From contig CBDDGQ010000006.1 of assembly GCA_965227945.1 (NCBI GenBank), positions 1,674,001-1,738,000 of the forward strand: a DNA stretch of 64,000 nt, given 5' to 3'. A program made the position numbers and the translations under genes. Shown piece after piece: positions 10,301 through 19,222 of this stretch. The notes beneath the pieces were generated by a model. The model had not been told where the DNA came from. It ran no database searches and saw nothing but the letters and a program-made list of their open reading frames with translations. Each line of letters opens with the position of its first letter. Position 1 is the stretch's first letter. This stretch comes from Azorhizobium sp965227945 (GTDB lineage Bacteria; Pseudomonadota; Alphaproteobacteria; Rhizobiales; Xanthobacteraceae).

Positions 10301-11284
10301 ATGTCCGTGGCAGGCGTGGATCGGCGGGCGCTGCTGAAGCTGGCAGCGGCGCTGGGCGGGGGCGCCGCGTTGGCTGCCTTCGGGCCGGCGCGGGCCGACG
10401 ACGCCGACGAGGTGGCGATCCGCGCCCTGAAGCCCGGCGAATACGTCTGGTATCCCGACCGCGCGCCGCACGGCATGGTCGCCGTGGTGGTGGCCCTGCC
10501 GGACCAGCGCTGCTTCGTCTATCGCAACGGCGTGCGCATCGGCGTGTCGGCCATTTCCTCCGGTCGTGACGGGCACCTGACGCCGACGGGGGTCTTCACC
10601 ATCCTCGCCAAGGATGTGGACCATCATTCCTCGCTCTATCACGAAGCCTCCATGCCCTATTCCGAGCGCCTGACCTGGTCCGGCGTGGCGCTGCATGCGG
10701 GCGGGCTACCGGGCTATCCGTCCTCCCACGGCTGTGTCCACCTGCCTCTGGCCTTCGCCAAGCTGCTGTTCGGTGTGACCGAGGTGGGCACGCCGGTGAT
10801 CATCTCCGACGGGCACACCGGCCCGCAGGATGTGCTCGATCCCGGCCTCGTGCTGCCGCCGGATGTCACCGCGGCGCTCGGCGGCGCCAAGGACGACAAG
10901 CCGGGCGCCATCGGCCCGGTGTCCATCGTCGCCAGTGGCGCCGACCGGCGGATCATCGTTCTGGAGGGCGGCGTGCAGGTGCTGGAGGGGGCTATCCGCA
11001 TCCAGGACCCCACCCGTCCCCTGGGCAATGTGGTCTATGTGCTGACCGCGCAGCCCACCGGCGAAACCCCGCGCTGGATGGCGGTGAGCTATGAAGGCGC
11101 CGGCGCCAAGGGCGGGGTGGCGCAGGAGGCGCTGTCGCGCCTGGTGGTGGAACCGGCCATCAATCAGAAGCTCGCGGCCCTCCTCGTGCCCGGCGCCACC
11201 TTGCTGGTGACCGAATTGCCGGCCGCGGCGGACACCCGCACGGACAAGGATTTCGTCATTCTCAACCCGCTCGGCACCGTTTGA
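10301..11284 (+). CDS. L,D-transpeptidase (YkuD domain), exported
   Basis: This 327-residue protein has a YkuD catalytic motif, GYPSSHGCVHLPL, with the nucleophile Cys145 and the preceding His143, typical of L,D-transpeptidases that make 3-3 peptidoglycan cross-links or anchor proteins to the wall. The N-terminus DRRALLKLAAALGGGAALAAF looks like a twin-arginine signal ending near residue 32. The C-terminal half (from about 170) has no motif I recognise. The ATG at 10301 follows GGGGAGA. The next gene, mepA, starts inside its stop, so the two wall enzymes are translationally coupled. Confidence 0.88.
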   Translation: MSVAGVDRRALLKLAAALGGGAALAAFGPARADDADEVAIRALKPGEYVWYPDRAPHGMVAVVVALPDQRCFVYRNGVRIGVSAISSGRDGHLTPTGVFTILAKDVDHHSSLYHEASMPYSERLTWSGVALHAGGLPGYPSSHGCVHLPLAFAKLLFGVTEVGTPVIISDGHTGPQDVLDPGLVLPPDVTAALGGAKDDKPGAIGPVSIVASGADRRIIVLEGGVQVLEGAIRIQDPTRPLGNVVYVLTAQPTGETPRWMAVSYEGAGAKGGVAQEALSRLVVEPAINQKLAALLVPGATLLVTELPAAADTRTDKDFVILNPLGTV

Positions 11285-12228
11285 TGGCGCCCTTTCCCCG
11301 CCGGCCGCAGCCGCGGGCCTTGCGCCGCCTGGCGGCGCTCCTGATGGGCCTCGGCCTGGCGGGGGCCGCAGGCGCGGCCTTGGCGCAAAGCGCGTCGCCG
11401 GCCAAGGAGTTGTTCGGCGCCGCCGCCACCCCGGCGCCCCTCGCCACCCGGTCCATCGGCTTCTACTCAAAAGGCTGCCTGGCCGGCGGGACGCCCTTGC
11501 CGGCCGACGGCCCGATGAATGCCGCTTCGCCTGCCGCCCGGTCCGGACCGCTCTGGCAGGCCATGCGTCCCTCCCGCAACCGGGCCTGGGGTCATCCGGA
11601 CCTCATCGCCTTCCTGGAGCGATTCGCCGCCGCGGTGCCGCAGGCCTCCCGCTGGCCGGGCATCCTGGTGGGCGACATGTCACAGCCGCGCGGCGGGCCC
11701 ATGCGGACCGGCCACGCCTCCCATCAGGTGGGCCTGGATGCGGACATCTGGCTGACCCCCAGCCCCGGCCGCGCGCTCAGCGTGGCGGAGCGTGAGAGCC
11801 TGTCCGCCACCATGCTGGTGCGGCCCGACCGACTGGATGTGGACGCCAAGGTGTGGACGCCAGATCATCTTGCGGTGATCCGCACCGCCGCCCGCGATCC
11901 GCGCGTGGAGCGAATCTTCGTCAATGCGGCGATCAAGAAGGCTCTGTGCCGGCAGGCGGACGGCGATCGCAGTTGGCTGAGCAAGGTGCGGCCTTATTGG
12001 GGGCACGACTATCACATGCATGTGCGGCTGTTCTGCCCCAAGGACAGTCCGGAGTGCCGCCCGCAGGAGCCGCCGGCCGGCGACGAGGGCTGCGGCAGCG
12101 AACTGGCGTGGTGGTTCACCGACGAGGTGCTCCACCCCAAGCCGTCGCCCAAGCCGGAGAAGCCGCGCCCGCCCTTGGTGCTGGCCGATCTCCCACCGGC
12201 GTGCGCCGCCGTGCTGGAGGCGCGCTAG
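11284..12228 (+). CDS. mepA: penicillin-insensitive murein endopeptidase
   Basis: MepA is a periplasmic zinc LAS-family enzyme that cleaves D-alanyl-meso-DAP bonds in peptidoglycan. The 314-residue protein starts with a signal peptide (about 1-35, ending ALAQS). The metal-binding segment is GHASHQVGLDADIW with His144, His147 and Asp154, and the late motif YWGHDYHMHVRLFCP supplies the further His residues. ATG at 11284 shares its first base with the L,D-transpeptidase stop; a TTG at 11281 is a less likely start. Pairing with an L,D-transpeptidase suggests joint remodelling of cross-links, with mepA opening and the transpeptidase making bonds. Confidence 0.92.
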   Translation: MAPFPRRPQPRALRRLAALLMGLGLAGAAGAALAQSASPAKELFGAAATPAPLATRSIGFYSKGCLAGGTPLPADGPMNAASPAARSGPLWQAMRPSRNRAWGHPDLIAFLERFAAAVPQASRWPGILVGDMSQPRGGPMRTGHASHQVGLDADIWLTPSPGRALSVAERESLSATMLVRPDRLDVDAKVWTPDHLAVIRTAARDPRVERIFVNAAIKKALCRQADGDRSWLSKVRPYWGHDYHMHVRLFCPKDSPECRPQEPPAGDEGCGSELAWWFTDEVLHPKPSPKPEKPRPPLVLADLPPACAAVLEAR

Positions 12229-12260
12229 GTGGCATATGTCCGGTGCGGGTTTCGCCTCAT

Positions 12261-12288
12261 TTGCACGCCGGCCAAGTTGCGGCTATCC
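12261..12288 (+). promoter_or_regulatory. candidate promoter of the lptF operon
   Basis: TTGCAC (12261-12266) and CTATCC (12283-12288) are separated by 16 bases, or 17 if TATCCA is taken as the -10 box. This fits the alphaproteobacterial housekeeping pattern and lies about 60 bp before the lptF start. Confidence 0.4.
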
Positions 12289-12348
12289 AGGGGGCGATTT
12301 CTGAGAGCGCGCGTCGGGGCGGCGAGTGCGCATATAGCGCGGGTCTGA

Positions 12349-13509
12349 ATGGGCCGTCTCGATCGTTACATCTTCTCGACCGCCGCGGTGGCGTTCGTTG
12401 GGGTTACCGTTGTGCTCGCCGGGATGATCTGGGCGACGCAGGCGCTGCGTCAGCTTGACCTGGTGACAAGCCAGGGCCAGACGATCCTCGCCTTCGTGGC
12501 CATCACCTCGCTGACCATGCCGACCCTTGTGCTGGTGATCGCGCCGGCGGCGCTGTTTATCGCCACCGCCTACACGCTGCTGAAGCTCAACGGCGACAGC
12601 GAGATCGTGGTGATGGCCTCTGCCGGCATGAGCCATTGGCGGGTGCTGCGCTCGCTGATTCTGCTGGCCATTTTGGTGTCCCTGTTCTGCTCGGCGCTGG
12701 CCATCGACATCGTCCCGGCCTCCCTGCGCAGCTTCCGCGACCAGGTGTCGCGCGTGCGGGCCGACGTGGTGTCCTTTGTCGCGCAGCCGGGCCGGTTCGT
12801 GAACCTCGCGCCCGGCCTGGTGTTCCACGTGCGCGACCGGGCGAAGAACGGGGTGATGCACGGCGTCTTCATCAATGACGCCCGCGAAAAGGAAATATCC
12901 ACTTATGTGGCCGATCGTGGCCAGATCGTTGAAACCGAAAGCGGCATCTTTCTCGTGTTGGAACAGGGTTCGATCCATCGCCGCGTCCCGGGAGCCGCCA
13001 GCAACGGCTCGGTGGTGGAGTTCCAGCGCTATGCGTTCGATCTGTCCGCGCTGACGCCGGGCGCCCAGAGCGGGGCGGACATCCGGCCCAACGAGCGCTC
13101 GTTCGCCTACATCAGCGCGCCGGCCAAGACCGACCCCTATCTGATCACCCAGCCGGGGCGGTTCCGGGAGGAATTCCATAAGCGCCTGTCTTCCGGACTT
13201 TATCCGCTGGCGTTCTTCGCCGTGGCGGCGGCGGCGCTGGCCTTGCCGCGCACCACCCGCGAAAGCCGGGGCCTGGCGCTGGCTGCCATCGTGCCGATCA
13301 TGACGGCGCTGCAGATCGCCAATTTCGCGGTGACCGGTCAGCTGCGCACGGCCAGCTGGGCGGTGCCGGTGGTCTATCTGCTGCCGATCCTGTCGATTAT
13401 CCTGGCGGCCCTGGTGCTGCAGGGGTGGGTGCGGTTCTCCCTGCCGGGCCCGGTGGCGCGGCTGTTGAACACCATGTCCCAGCGCGTCGCGCGTCTCTCG
13501 GCACCGTGA
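12349..13509 (+). CDS. lptF: LPS export ABC transporter permease LptF
   Basis: LptF is one of the two permeases of the LptB2FG complex that pulls lipopolysaccharide from the inner membrane and passes it to LptC. The 386-residue protein has the YjgP/YjgQ layout: MGRLDRYIFSTAAVAF with the first helices, a periplasmic beta-jellyroll domain at about 130-260, and three C-terminal helices. It starts the lpt run; lptG follows after 6 bp. The first permease in Hyphomicrobiales is assigned LptF by order, since F and G are close paralogues. Confidence 0.92.
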   Translation: MGRLDRYIFSTAAVAFVGVTVVLAGMIWATQALRQLDLVTSQGQTILAFVAITSLTMPTLVLVIAPAALFIATAYTLLKLNGDSEIVVMASAGMSHWRVLRSLILLAILVSLFCSALAIDIVPASLRSFRDQVSRVRADVVSFVAQPGRFVNLAPGLVFHVRDRAKNGVMHGVFINDAREKEISTYVADRGQIVETESGIFLVLEQGSIHRRVPGAASNGSVVEFQRYAFDLSALTPGAQSGADIRPNERSFAYISAPAKTDPYLITQPGRFREEFHKRLSSGLYPLAFFAVAAAALALPRTTRESRGLALAAIVPIMTALQIANFAVTGQLRTASWAVPVVYLLPILSIILAALVLQGWVRFSLPGPVARLLNTMSQRVARLSAP

Positions 13510-13515
13510 GCGCAG

Positions 13516-14607
13516 ATGATCGGTCGCACCCTCGGGTTCTATTTCGCACGCCGTTTCCTGTCGGCCGTGGCGATGATCTTTCTCTCCTGTGTCGGCCTCA
13601 TCATGCTGGTCGACTTCCTGGAGATGACGCGCCGGGTGGCCGATCGCGACAGCGTCGGCACCTTGGACGTGGCCCTGTTGACGCTTTACCGCACCCCCGC
13701 CTTCACCGAGCAATTGCTGCCGTTCGCGGTGCTGTTCGGCGCCATGGCCACCTTCGTGACGCTCTCGCGCAAGCTGGAACTGGTAGTGGCCAGGGCGGTG
13801 GGCTTGTCGGTGTGGCAGTTCTCGTTTCCGCCCATTGCGGTCGCCTTCCTGATCGGCGTGTTCGCCACCTGCGTGTTCAATCCGATCTCTGCCGACTTCA
13901 AGGAGCGCGCGAACCTGATGGAGGCTGACATCTTCAACACCGCCTCCGGCCTGTTCGCGCAGGGCTCCGCCGGATTCTGGATCCGCCAGCAGAGCATCGA
14001 CGGCCAGGCGATCATCCAGGCGGCGGCCTCCCAGCAGGGCGGACGGGTGCTGAATGGCGTCACGGTGTTCGAGTTCGATCGCGCCGGTCTGCTGATGGAG
14101 CGGGTTGAGGCGCGCTCGGCCACCCTTGGCGACGGCGTGTGGACGCTCGCCGATGCGCGGGTGGTGGTGCCGGGCGCGGACCAGCAGACTTTCGCCACCT
14201 ATCTCATCGCCACCAAGCTGGATCCCAAGCAGATCCAGGAAACCCTGGTGGCCCCCGAAACCGTGTCTTTTTGGCAACTGCCGGACGCCATCAGCAGCGC
14301 CGAGCAATCGGGCTTCGGCGCGGCACGCTACCGCCTGCAACTGCAGAGTCTTTTGGCCCGGCCATTCCTGCTCATTGCCATGGTGCTGATTGCCGCAGTG
14401 GTTGGCTTAAGGGTGTTTCGCTTCGGCGGTGTGGGGCAGACGATTCTCGGTGGCGTGGTGGCAGGCTTTCTGCTTTATCTGGGGACCAAGCTTGCGGAAG
14501 ATCTGGGCGAGGCTGGTGTCGTGCATCCCATTGCTGCTGCATGGTTTCCAGCGGTTGCCGGCATTTTCATGGGGGTATTGATCCTGTTGCATCGGGAGGA
14601 CGGATGA
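13516..14607 (+). CDS. lptG: LPS export ABC transporter permease LptG
   Basis: This 363-residue paralogue of the preceding protein has the same fold: an N-terminal helical bundle (LGFYFARRFLSAVAMIFLSCVG...), a soluble periplasmic domain and C-terminal helices ending near VLILLHREDG. Together with LptF it forms the channel for LPS extraction. The stop overlaps the lptD start in ATGA, so the inner-membrane and outer-membrane ends of the LPS bridge are encoded and probably translated together. lptA, lptB and lptC are not in the window. Confidence 0.93.
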   Translation: MIGRTLGFYFARRFLSAVAMIFLSCVGLIMLVDFLEMTRRVADRDSVGTLDVALLTLYRTPAFTEQLLPFAVLFGAMATFVTLSRKLELVVARAVGLSVWQFSFPPIAVAFLIGVFATCVFNPISADFKERANLMEADIFNTASGLFAQGSAGFWIRQQSIDGQAIIQAAASQQGGRVLNGVTVFEFDRAGLLMERVEARSATLGDGVWTLADARVVVPGADQQTFATYLIATKLDPKQIQETLVAPETVSFWQLPDAISSAEQSGFGAARYRLQLQSLLARPFLLIAMVLIAAVVGLRVFRFGGVGQTILGGVVAGFLLYLGTKLAEDLGEAGVVHPIAAAWFPAVAGIFMGVLILLHREDG

Positions 14608-17102
14608 CGGTCGGGTTTCACCCCTCCGTGGCCCTGGTCGGGACCGGCCTGCGCACCTGTGTGCGCGGGATCGGAACGGCCGTGGCCGCTGTCGTTCTGG
14701 TGCTCGGGCTGGCCGTGGCGGCGCCCGACATGGCGTTGGCGCAGGCGCCTGCCGCAGCGGGCGGTGGGCTTGCCGGCGGCCTCGGAGGCATGGCCAATCC
14801 CAAGACCGACCCCAATGCCAAGATGCTCGTGACCGCCGATCAGCTGGTCTACGACTACAAGAACGACACCATCTCCGCGGTCGGCAATGTGCAGATCTAT
14901 TACGACGGGTCCTCGGTCGAGGCGCGCCGCGTGGTGTTCAACCGCAAGACCAACAAGCTGCGGGCCGAGGGCAATGTGCGCCTGAAGCAGAAGGACGGTA
15001 AGATCCTCACCGCCGACAATCTGGAGCTGTCGCAGGACCTTAAGGAAGGCTTCCTGAACTCGCTGCGCCTCGATACGCCGGACAAGACCCATTTCGCCGC
15101 CACCCGCGCCGATCGCGCGGAGGGCAATGTCACCGTCTTCCAAAATGGCCTCTACACGGCTTGCGAGCCGTGCAAGGACAATCCGGAAAAGCCGCCCCTG
15201 TGGCAGATCAAGGCTGCCCGGATCATCCATAACGAAGACGAGAAGATGATCTACTACCAGAATGCGACGTTCGAATTCTTCGGATTTCCGATCGCGTATT
15301 TCCCGTATTTCTCTTCGCCGGATCCGACGGTGAAGCGCAAGACCGGCTTCCTGTTCCCGGAATTCTATTCGTCCAGCAATGTGGGCTATGGCGCCAGCAC
15401 GCCCTTCTTCTGGAACATCGCGCCGGACCGCGACGTGACGCTGGACCCGATGTATTTCAGCGAGCAGGGCCTGCTCATGAAGGGCGAATGGCGCCAGCGG
15501 CTGGACAACGGCTCCTACAGCCTGCGCGCCGCCGGCATCAATCAGCTCAACAAGGACGCCTTCATCAACAATGGCGTGCAGCCGGGGTATCGTGACGATC
15601 GCGGCATGGTGGAAAGCCATGGCCAGTTCGCCATCAACCAGAACTGGACCTTCGGCTGGGACGGCACCGTGGTTTCGGACCGCACCTTCCTGCGCGATTA
15701 CGGCATGGTCAGCTCGGATGTGACCGAGCGGGTGTCGCAAGGCTATTTGGTCGGGCAGGGCGACCGCAGCTATTTCGATCTGCGCGGCATGTATTTCCTC
15801 GGCCTGTCGCTGACCGACGATCAGAGCCGCCTGCCGGTGGTGGGCACGCTGGACTACAGCTATGTGTTCGGAAAGCCGGTGTGGGGCGGTGAGGCGGGCA
15901 TCAACGTCAACTTCACCACGCTGCAGCGCGATAACGCCGACTTCATCGGCACCTCGTCGCTCACCGCCAATGCCGGTGGCATCGGTATCCCCGCGGGCTC
16001 CTGCGCCCTGAGCAATCCCAACCCGACCCAGTGCCTGCTGCGTGGCGCGCCGGGGGACTACAACCGGCTGTCGGCGGAATTCTATTGGAAGCGCACCATC
16101 ACCGACGGCGCGGGCCAGATGTGGACCCCGTTCGCCCAGGTCCGCGTGGATGTGGCGCAGGCCGACATCAGCACGCTGCCCACCAATTACACCAGCGGCA
16201 CGCTCATTCCCGGTCAGAACCCGCTGCAGTCCGGCAATGAGAGCCTGATCCGCGCCATGCCGGCGGTGGGCCTGGATTACAAATACCCGTTCATCTCGGT
16301 GGAGAACTGGGGCACCCAGACCATCACCCCGCGGGCCCAGGTTATCATCCGCCCGAACGAGACCGGCATCGGCAAGCTGCCCAACGAAGACGCACAGAGC
16401 CTGGTGTTCGACGACACCAACCTGTTCTCGATCAACAAATATTCCGGCTATGACCGGGTCGAGGGCGGCGGCCGCCTCAATGTGGGCGTGTCGTATGCCG
16501 CCGCCATCAACGGCGCCGGCACCATCACCGCTTTGGTGGGCCAGTCCTATCACCTGTTCGGCCTGAACTCCTTCGCCGAAGGCGACATGGCCAACACCGG
16601 CCTGCAATCCGGTCTCGACACCGACGTTTCCGATTATATCGCGCGGTTCAGCTACTCCCCCACGGACAAGCTGGAGTTCATCAGCCGCTTCCGGTTCGAC
16701 GAAGCCAATGGCTCGCTGCAGCGCCTGGAACTGGAGGGGCGGACCCAGATCGACAAATGGAGCTTGTCGGCGATCTACGGGCGCTATGCGCCGCAGCCGC
16801 TGCTGGGCTATTACGACGATCGCGAAGGCATCTTCACCACGGTCGGCTATCAGTTGAACCAGAACTGGAGCCTCAACGGCGCCATCCGCTACAACATCGC
16901 CCAGTCCGGCTTCGATTATACGCTGGTGGGTGTGAACTATGCGGATGACTGCTTCACGTTGGCGCTGAATTACATCTCCGACTATACGGCGAACGGGGCC
17001 GGCGGGACGCCCAACAACAGCATCCTGTTGCGCATCGGGCTGCGGACCTTGGGTGAGAGCGGCGTCAAGACGAGCCTCGGCAGCTCGACGTCCTCAAATT
17101 AG
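14604..17102 (+). CDS. lptD: LPS-assembly protein LptD (outer membrane)
   Basis: LptD is the outer-membrane beta-barrel that, with LptE, inserts LPS into the outer leaflet. The 832-residue protein has a signal peptide (about 1-50, ending ALAQAP), an OstA/LptA-like jellyroll domain (about 70-210, with VTADQLVYDYKNDTISAVGNV and EGNVRLKQKDGKILTADNLE split over adjacent strands), and a large C-terminal barrel ending in LGESGVKTSLGSSTSSN. Cys pairs occur in TACEPCKDN and in the CALSNPNPTQC loop; whether they bridge as in E. coli is not clear. ATG at 14604 overlaps the lptG stop. Longer reading frames upstream belong to the shadow of lptG. Confidence 0.95.
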   Translation: MTVGFHPSVALVGTGLRTCVRGIGTAVAAVVLVLGLAVAAPDMALAQAPAAAGGGLAGGLGGMANPKTDPNAKMLVTADQLVYDYKNDTISAVGNVQIYYDGSSVEARRVVFNRKTNKLRAEGNVRLKQKDGKILTADNLELSQDLKEGFLNSLRLDTPDKTHFAATRADRAEGNVTVFQNGLYTACEPCKDNPEKPPLWQIKAARIIHNEDEKMIYYQNATFEFFGFPIAYFPYFSSPDPTVKRKTGFLFPEFYSSSNVGYGASTPFFWNIAPDRDVTLDPMYFSEQGLLMKGEWRQRLDNGSYSLRAAGINQLNKDAFINNGVQPGYRDDRGMVESHGQFAINQNWTFGWDGTVVSDRTFLRDYGMVSSDVTERVSQGYLVGQGDRSYFDLRGMYFLGLSLTDDQSRLPVVGTLDYSYVFGKPVWGGEAGINVNFTTLQRDNADFIGTSSLTANAGGIGIPAGSCALSNPNPTQCLLRGAPGDYNRLSAEFYWKRTITDGAGQMWTPFAQVRVDVAQADISTLPTNYTSGTLIPGQNPLQSGNESLIRAMPAVGLDYKYPFISVENWGTQTITPRAQVIIRPNETGIGKLPNEDAQSLVFDDTNLFSINKYSGYDRVEGGGRLNVGVSYAAAINGAGTITALVGQSYHLFGLNSFAEGDMANTGLQSGLDTDVSDYIARFSYSPTDKLEFISRFRFDEANGSLQRLELEGRTQIDKWSLSAIYGRYAPQPLLGYYDDREGIFTTVGYQLNQNWSLNGAIRYNIAQSGFDYTLVGVNYADDCFTLALNYISDYTANGAGGTPNNSILLRIGLRTLGESGVKTSLGSSTSSN

Positions 17103-17211
17103 TATTGACGTGACCGGGATAATGGCCGCATTGCCGCCACAGGAGCGCGGGACATAAACGCGCTCATCCTGACGACCCTTGCGGTGGTCGGGCAGATTTC
17201 CGGGATGAACG

Positions 17212-18117
17212 ATGATTGCTTGGCGACGCCTCTGTCTTCTGATCGTTGCCGCGGTGGCCCTGATGGCCCCCGGCACTGCTATGGCGCAGATCTTGGTGAT
17301 GGTCTCCGGCCAGCCGATCACGTCCAATGACGTGAGTCAGCGCATCAAGCTGCACCAGCTCATCGAGCGCAAGGCGCCCTCGCAGAAGGAAGTTCTCGAG
17401 GAATTGATCGACGAGCGGATCAAGATCCAGCAGGCCGCCCGCTTCACCATCGAGGCGGACGACAAGGAAGTGGACCGGATGTATGCCGGCGTCGCCGAGC
17501 GCTCCGGCCGCACCGCCGAGCAACTGACCGCCGGCTTCGCCCAGAGCGGTCTCAATGCGCAGACCTTCAAGGACAAGCTGCGGGCGGACTATGTCTGGAA
17601 CCAATATGTGCGGGCCCGCGCGCCCGCGGTGAATGTGCGCGACCAGGATGTGGTGGCCGCGCTGAACCAGAAGGGCGACGACAACCGCACCTTCGTGGCC
17701 ACGGAATATACCCTGCGCCCCATTGTTCTGGTGGTACCACGGGACAGCAACAATCTGGGCGCGCGCATGCAGGAGGCCAACGCCCTTAGGGCCAAGTTCA
17801 ACGGCTGCGACGACGGACTGCTGCTGGTGAAGGGGATGAAGGAGACCGTGGTGCGCACCCCGGTGAGCCGCCTCTCCTCGGAGATGACCGAGGCCATGCG
17901 CCAGATCCTGGACAAGACCGAGGTGGGCCGGCTGACGCCGCCCGAGGCCTCGCAGTCCGGCGTGGAGATCTTCGCGGTCTGCGGCAAGCGGGAAGTGAAG
18001 GGGGAAAGCTCCAAGAAGCGCGACGTCAAGGACCAGCTCACCAACGCCCAGTTCCAGTCGGAATCCAAGCGTCTGCTGGCCGAACTGCGCAAGAGCGCCC
18101 TGATCCAGTACCGCTGA
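17212..18117 (+). CDS. SurA-like periplasmic chaperone (SurA N-terminal domain)
   Basis: This 301-residue exported protein has a signal peptide ending at TAMAQ (about residue 25) and a SurA N-terminal domain (VSGQPITSNDVSQRIKL... EVLEELIDERIKIQ). It should escort unfolded outer-membrane proteins, including LptD, to the BAM complex. The part after residue 150 does not show a clear parvulin signature, so peptidyl-prolyl isomerase activity is doubtful; only one such domain could fit. The position between lptD and pdxA is conserved for surA in related genomes. The stop overlaps the pdxA ATG by one base. Confidence 0.85.
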   Translation: MIAWRRLCLLIVAAVALMAPGTAMAQILVMVSGQPITSNDVSQRIKLHQLIERKAPSQKEVLEELIDERIKIQQAARFTIEADDKEVDRMYAGVAERSGRTAEQLTAGFAQSGLNAQTFKDKLRADYVWNQYVRARAPAVNVRDQDVVAALNQKGDDNRTFVATEYTLRPIVLVVPRDSNNLGARMQEANALRAKFNGCDDGLLLVKGMKETVVRTPVSRLSSEMTEAMRQILDKTEVGRLTPPEASQSGVEIFAVCGKREVKGESSKKRDVKDQLTNAQFQSESKRLLAELRKSALIQYR

Positions 18118-19136
18118 TGCCGTCGCCCGCCGCGCGCCCGGCGCTCGCGCTCAGCCTGGGCGAGCCGGCCGGCATCGGACCGGACATCGCGCTGCTGGCG
18201 TGGCGGTCGCGGGTCTCAGAGGGCCTGCCGGCCTTCTTCGCCGTAGGCGATCCCTTGCTTCTGGAGGCTCGCGCCCGCGCCCTCGGGCTTGATGTCCCGG
18301 TGCGCGTCGTAGCGCCCGGTGACGCCGCCAGCGTGTTCGCCACCGCACTTCCCGTGGTGCCCGCCGGTCCCCGCGCCACGGCGCAGCCGGGTCACCCCGA
18401 TGCCACCAGCGCCGCCGCGGTGATCGCCAGCCTCGATCGCGCGGTGGATCTGGTACTGGCGGGGGAGGCGGCCGCGCTTGTGACCGCGCCTTTGCACAAG
18501 GCGGTGGTCTATGGCGCCGGCTTTCCCTTCCCCGGGCACACCGAATATCTCGCCGCCCGCTGCACTCCAGCCGGGGGTGTCGCGCCCCGCCCGGTGATGA
18601 TGATCTGGTCGCCCGCCTTGGCGGTGGTGCCGGCCACCATCCATGTGCCGCTGGCGGACGTGCCGCGCCTCCTCACCATCGACCTCCTGGTGGAGACCGG
18701 GCGGATCGTGGCGCGGGACATGCGGGTGCGGTTCGGCATGGCGGCGCCGCGGCTGGCTTTTGCCGGCCTCAATCCCCATGCCGGGGAAAGCGGCACCCTC
18801 GGCCGCGAAGACGAGGCGGTGGTGCGCCCGGCGGTGGCCGCGTTGTGCGCGGAAGGCATCGCCGCCACCGGGCCCTTCCCGGCCGACACGCTCTTCCACG
18901 CGGAGGCGCGCGCGGCCTATGACGTGGTGATCGGCATGTATCACGACCAAGTGCTGATCCCGGCCAAGACCCTGGCGTTCCACGACGGCGTCAACGTCAC
19001 CCTCGGCCTGCCGCTGGTGCGCACCTCGCCGGACCACGGGACGGCGTTCGACATCGCCGGCACCGGCCGGGCCAATCCCGCCAGCCTGATGGCCGCGCTG
19101 CGCCTCGCGCGTCGGCTGGCCGATGCGACGTCTTAG
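18117..19136 (+). CDS. pdxA: 4-hydroxythreonine-4-phosphate dehydrogenase
   Basis: PdxA oxidises 4-phosphohydroxy-L-threonine in the DXP-dependent pathway to pyridoxal 5'-phosphate. The 339-residue protein matches family length. Seen are the start LALSLGEPAGIGPDI, the PGHTEYLA motif with its metal-binding His, GLNPHAGE, GMYHDQVLIP and the terminal VRTSPDHGTAFDIAG motif, which carry the metal-ligand histidines. Its start overlaps the surA-like stop, and rsmA follows, an arrangement shared with E. coli (surA-pdxA-rsmA). Confidence 0.96.
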   Translation: MPSPAARPALALSLGEPAGIGPDIALLAWRSRVSEGLPAFFAVGDPLLLEARARALGLDVPVRVVAPGDAASVFATALPVVPAGPRATAQPGHPDATSAAAVIASLDRAVDLVLAGEAAALVTAPLHKAVVYGAGFPFPGHTEYLAARCTPAGGVAPRPVMMIWSPALAVVPATIHVPLADVPRLLTIDLLVETGRIVARDMRVRFGMAAPRLAFAGLNPHAGESGTLGREDEAVVRPAVAALCAEGIAATGPFPADTLFHAEARAAYDVVIGMYHDQVLIPAKTLAFHDGVNVTLGLPLVRTSPDHGTAFDIAGTGRANPASLMAALRLARRLADATS

Positions 19137-19222
19137 CGGCGTGATCTGACGCCGGCCTCATGCGCGCCAGCCACAGAGCGTGTAAGCAGGCCGGATTGCT
19201 TTGCCCAGGAGACGCATCGGCC

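Noticed and set aside
12283..16607. Very long minus-strand open frames opposite lptF, lptG and lptD
   Set aside because: These are antisense shadows: they are Arg/His/Gln-rich, lack ribosome-binding sites and cross several real genes.
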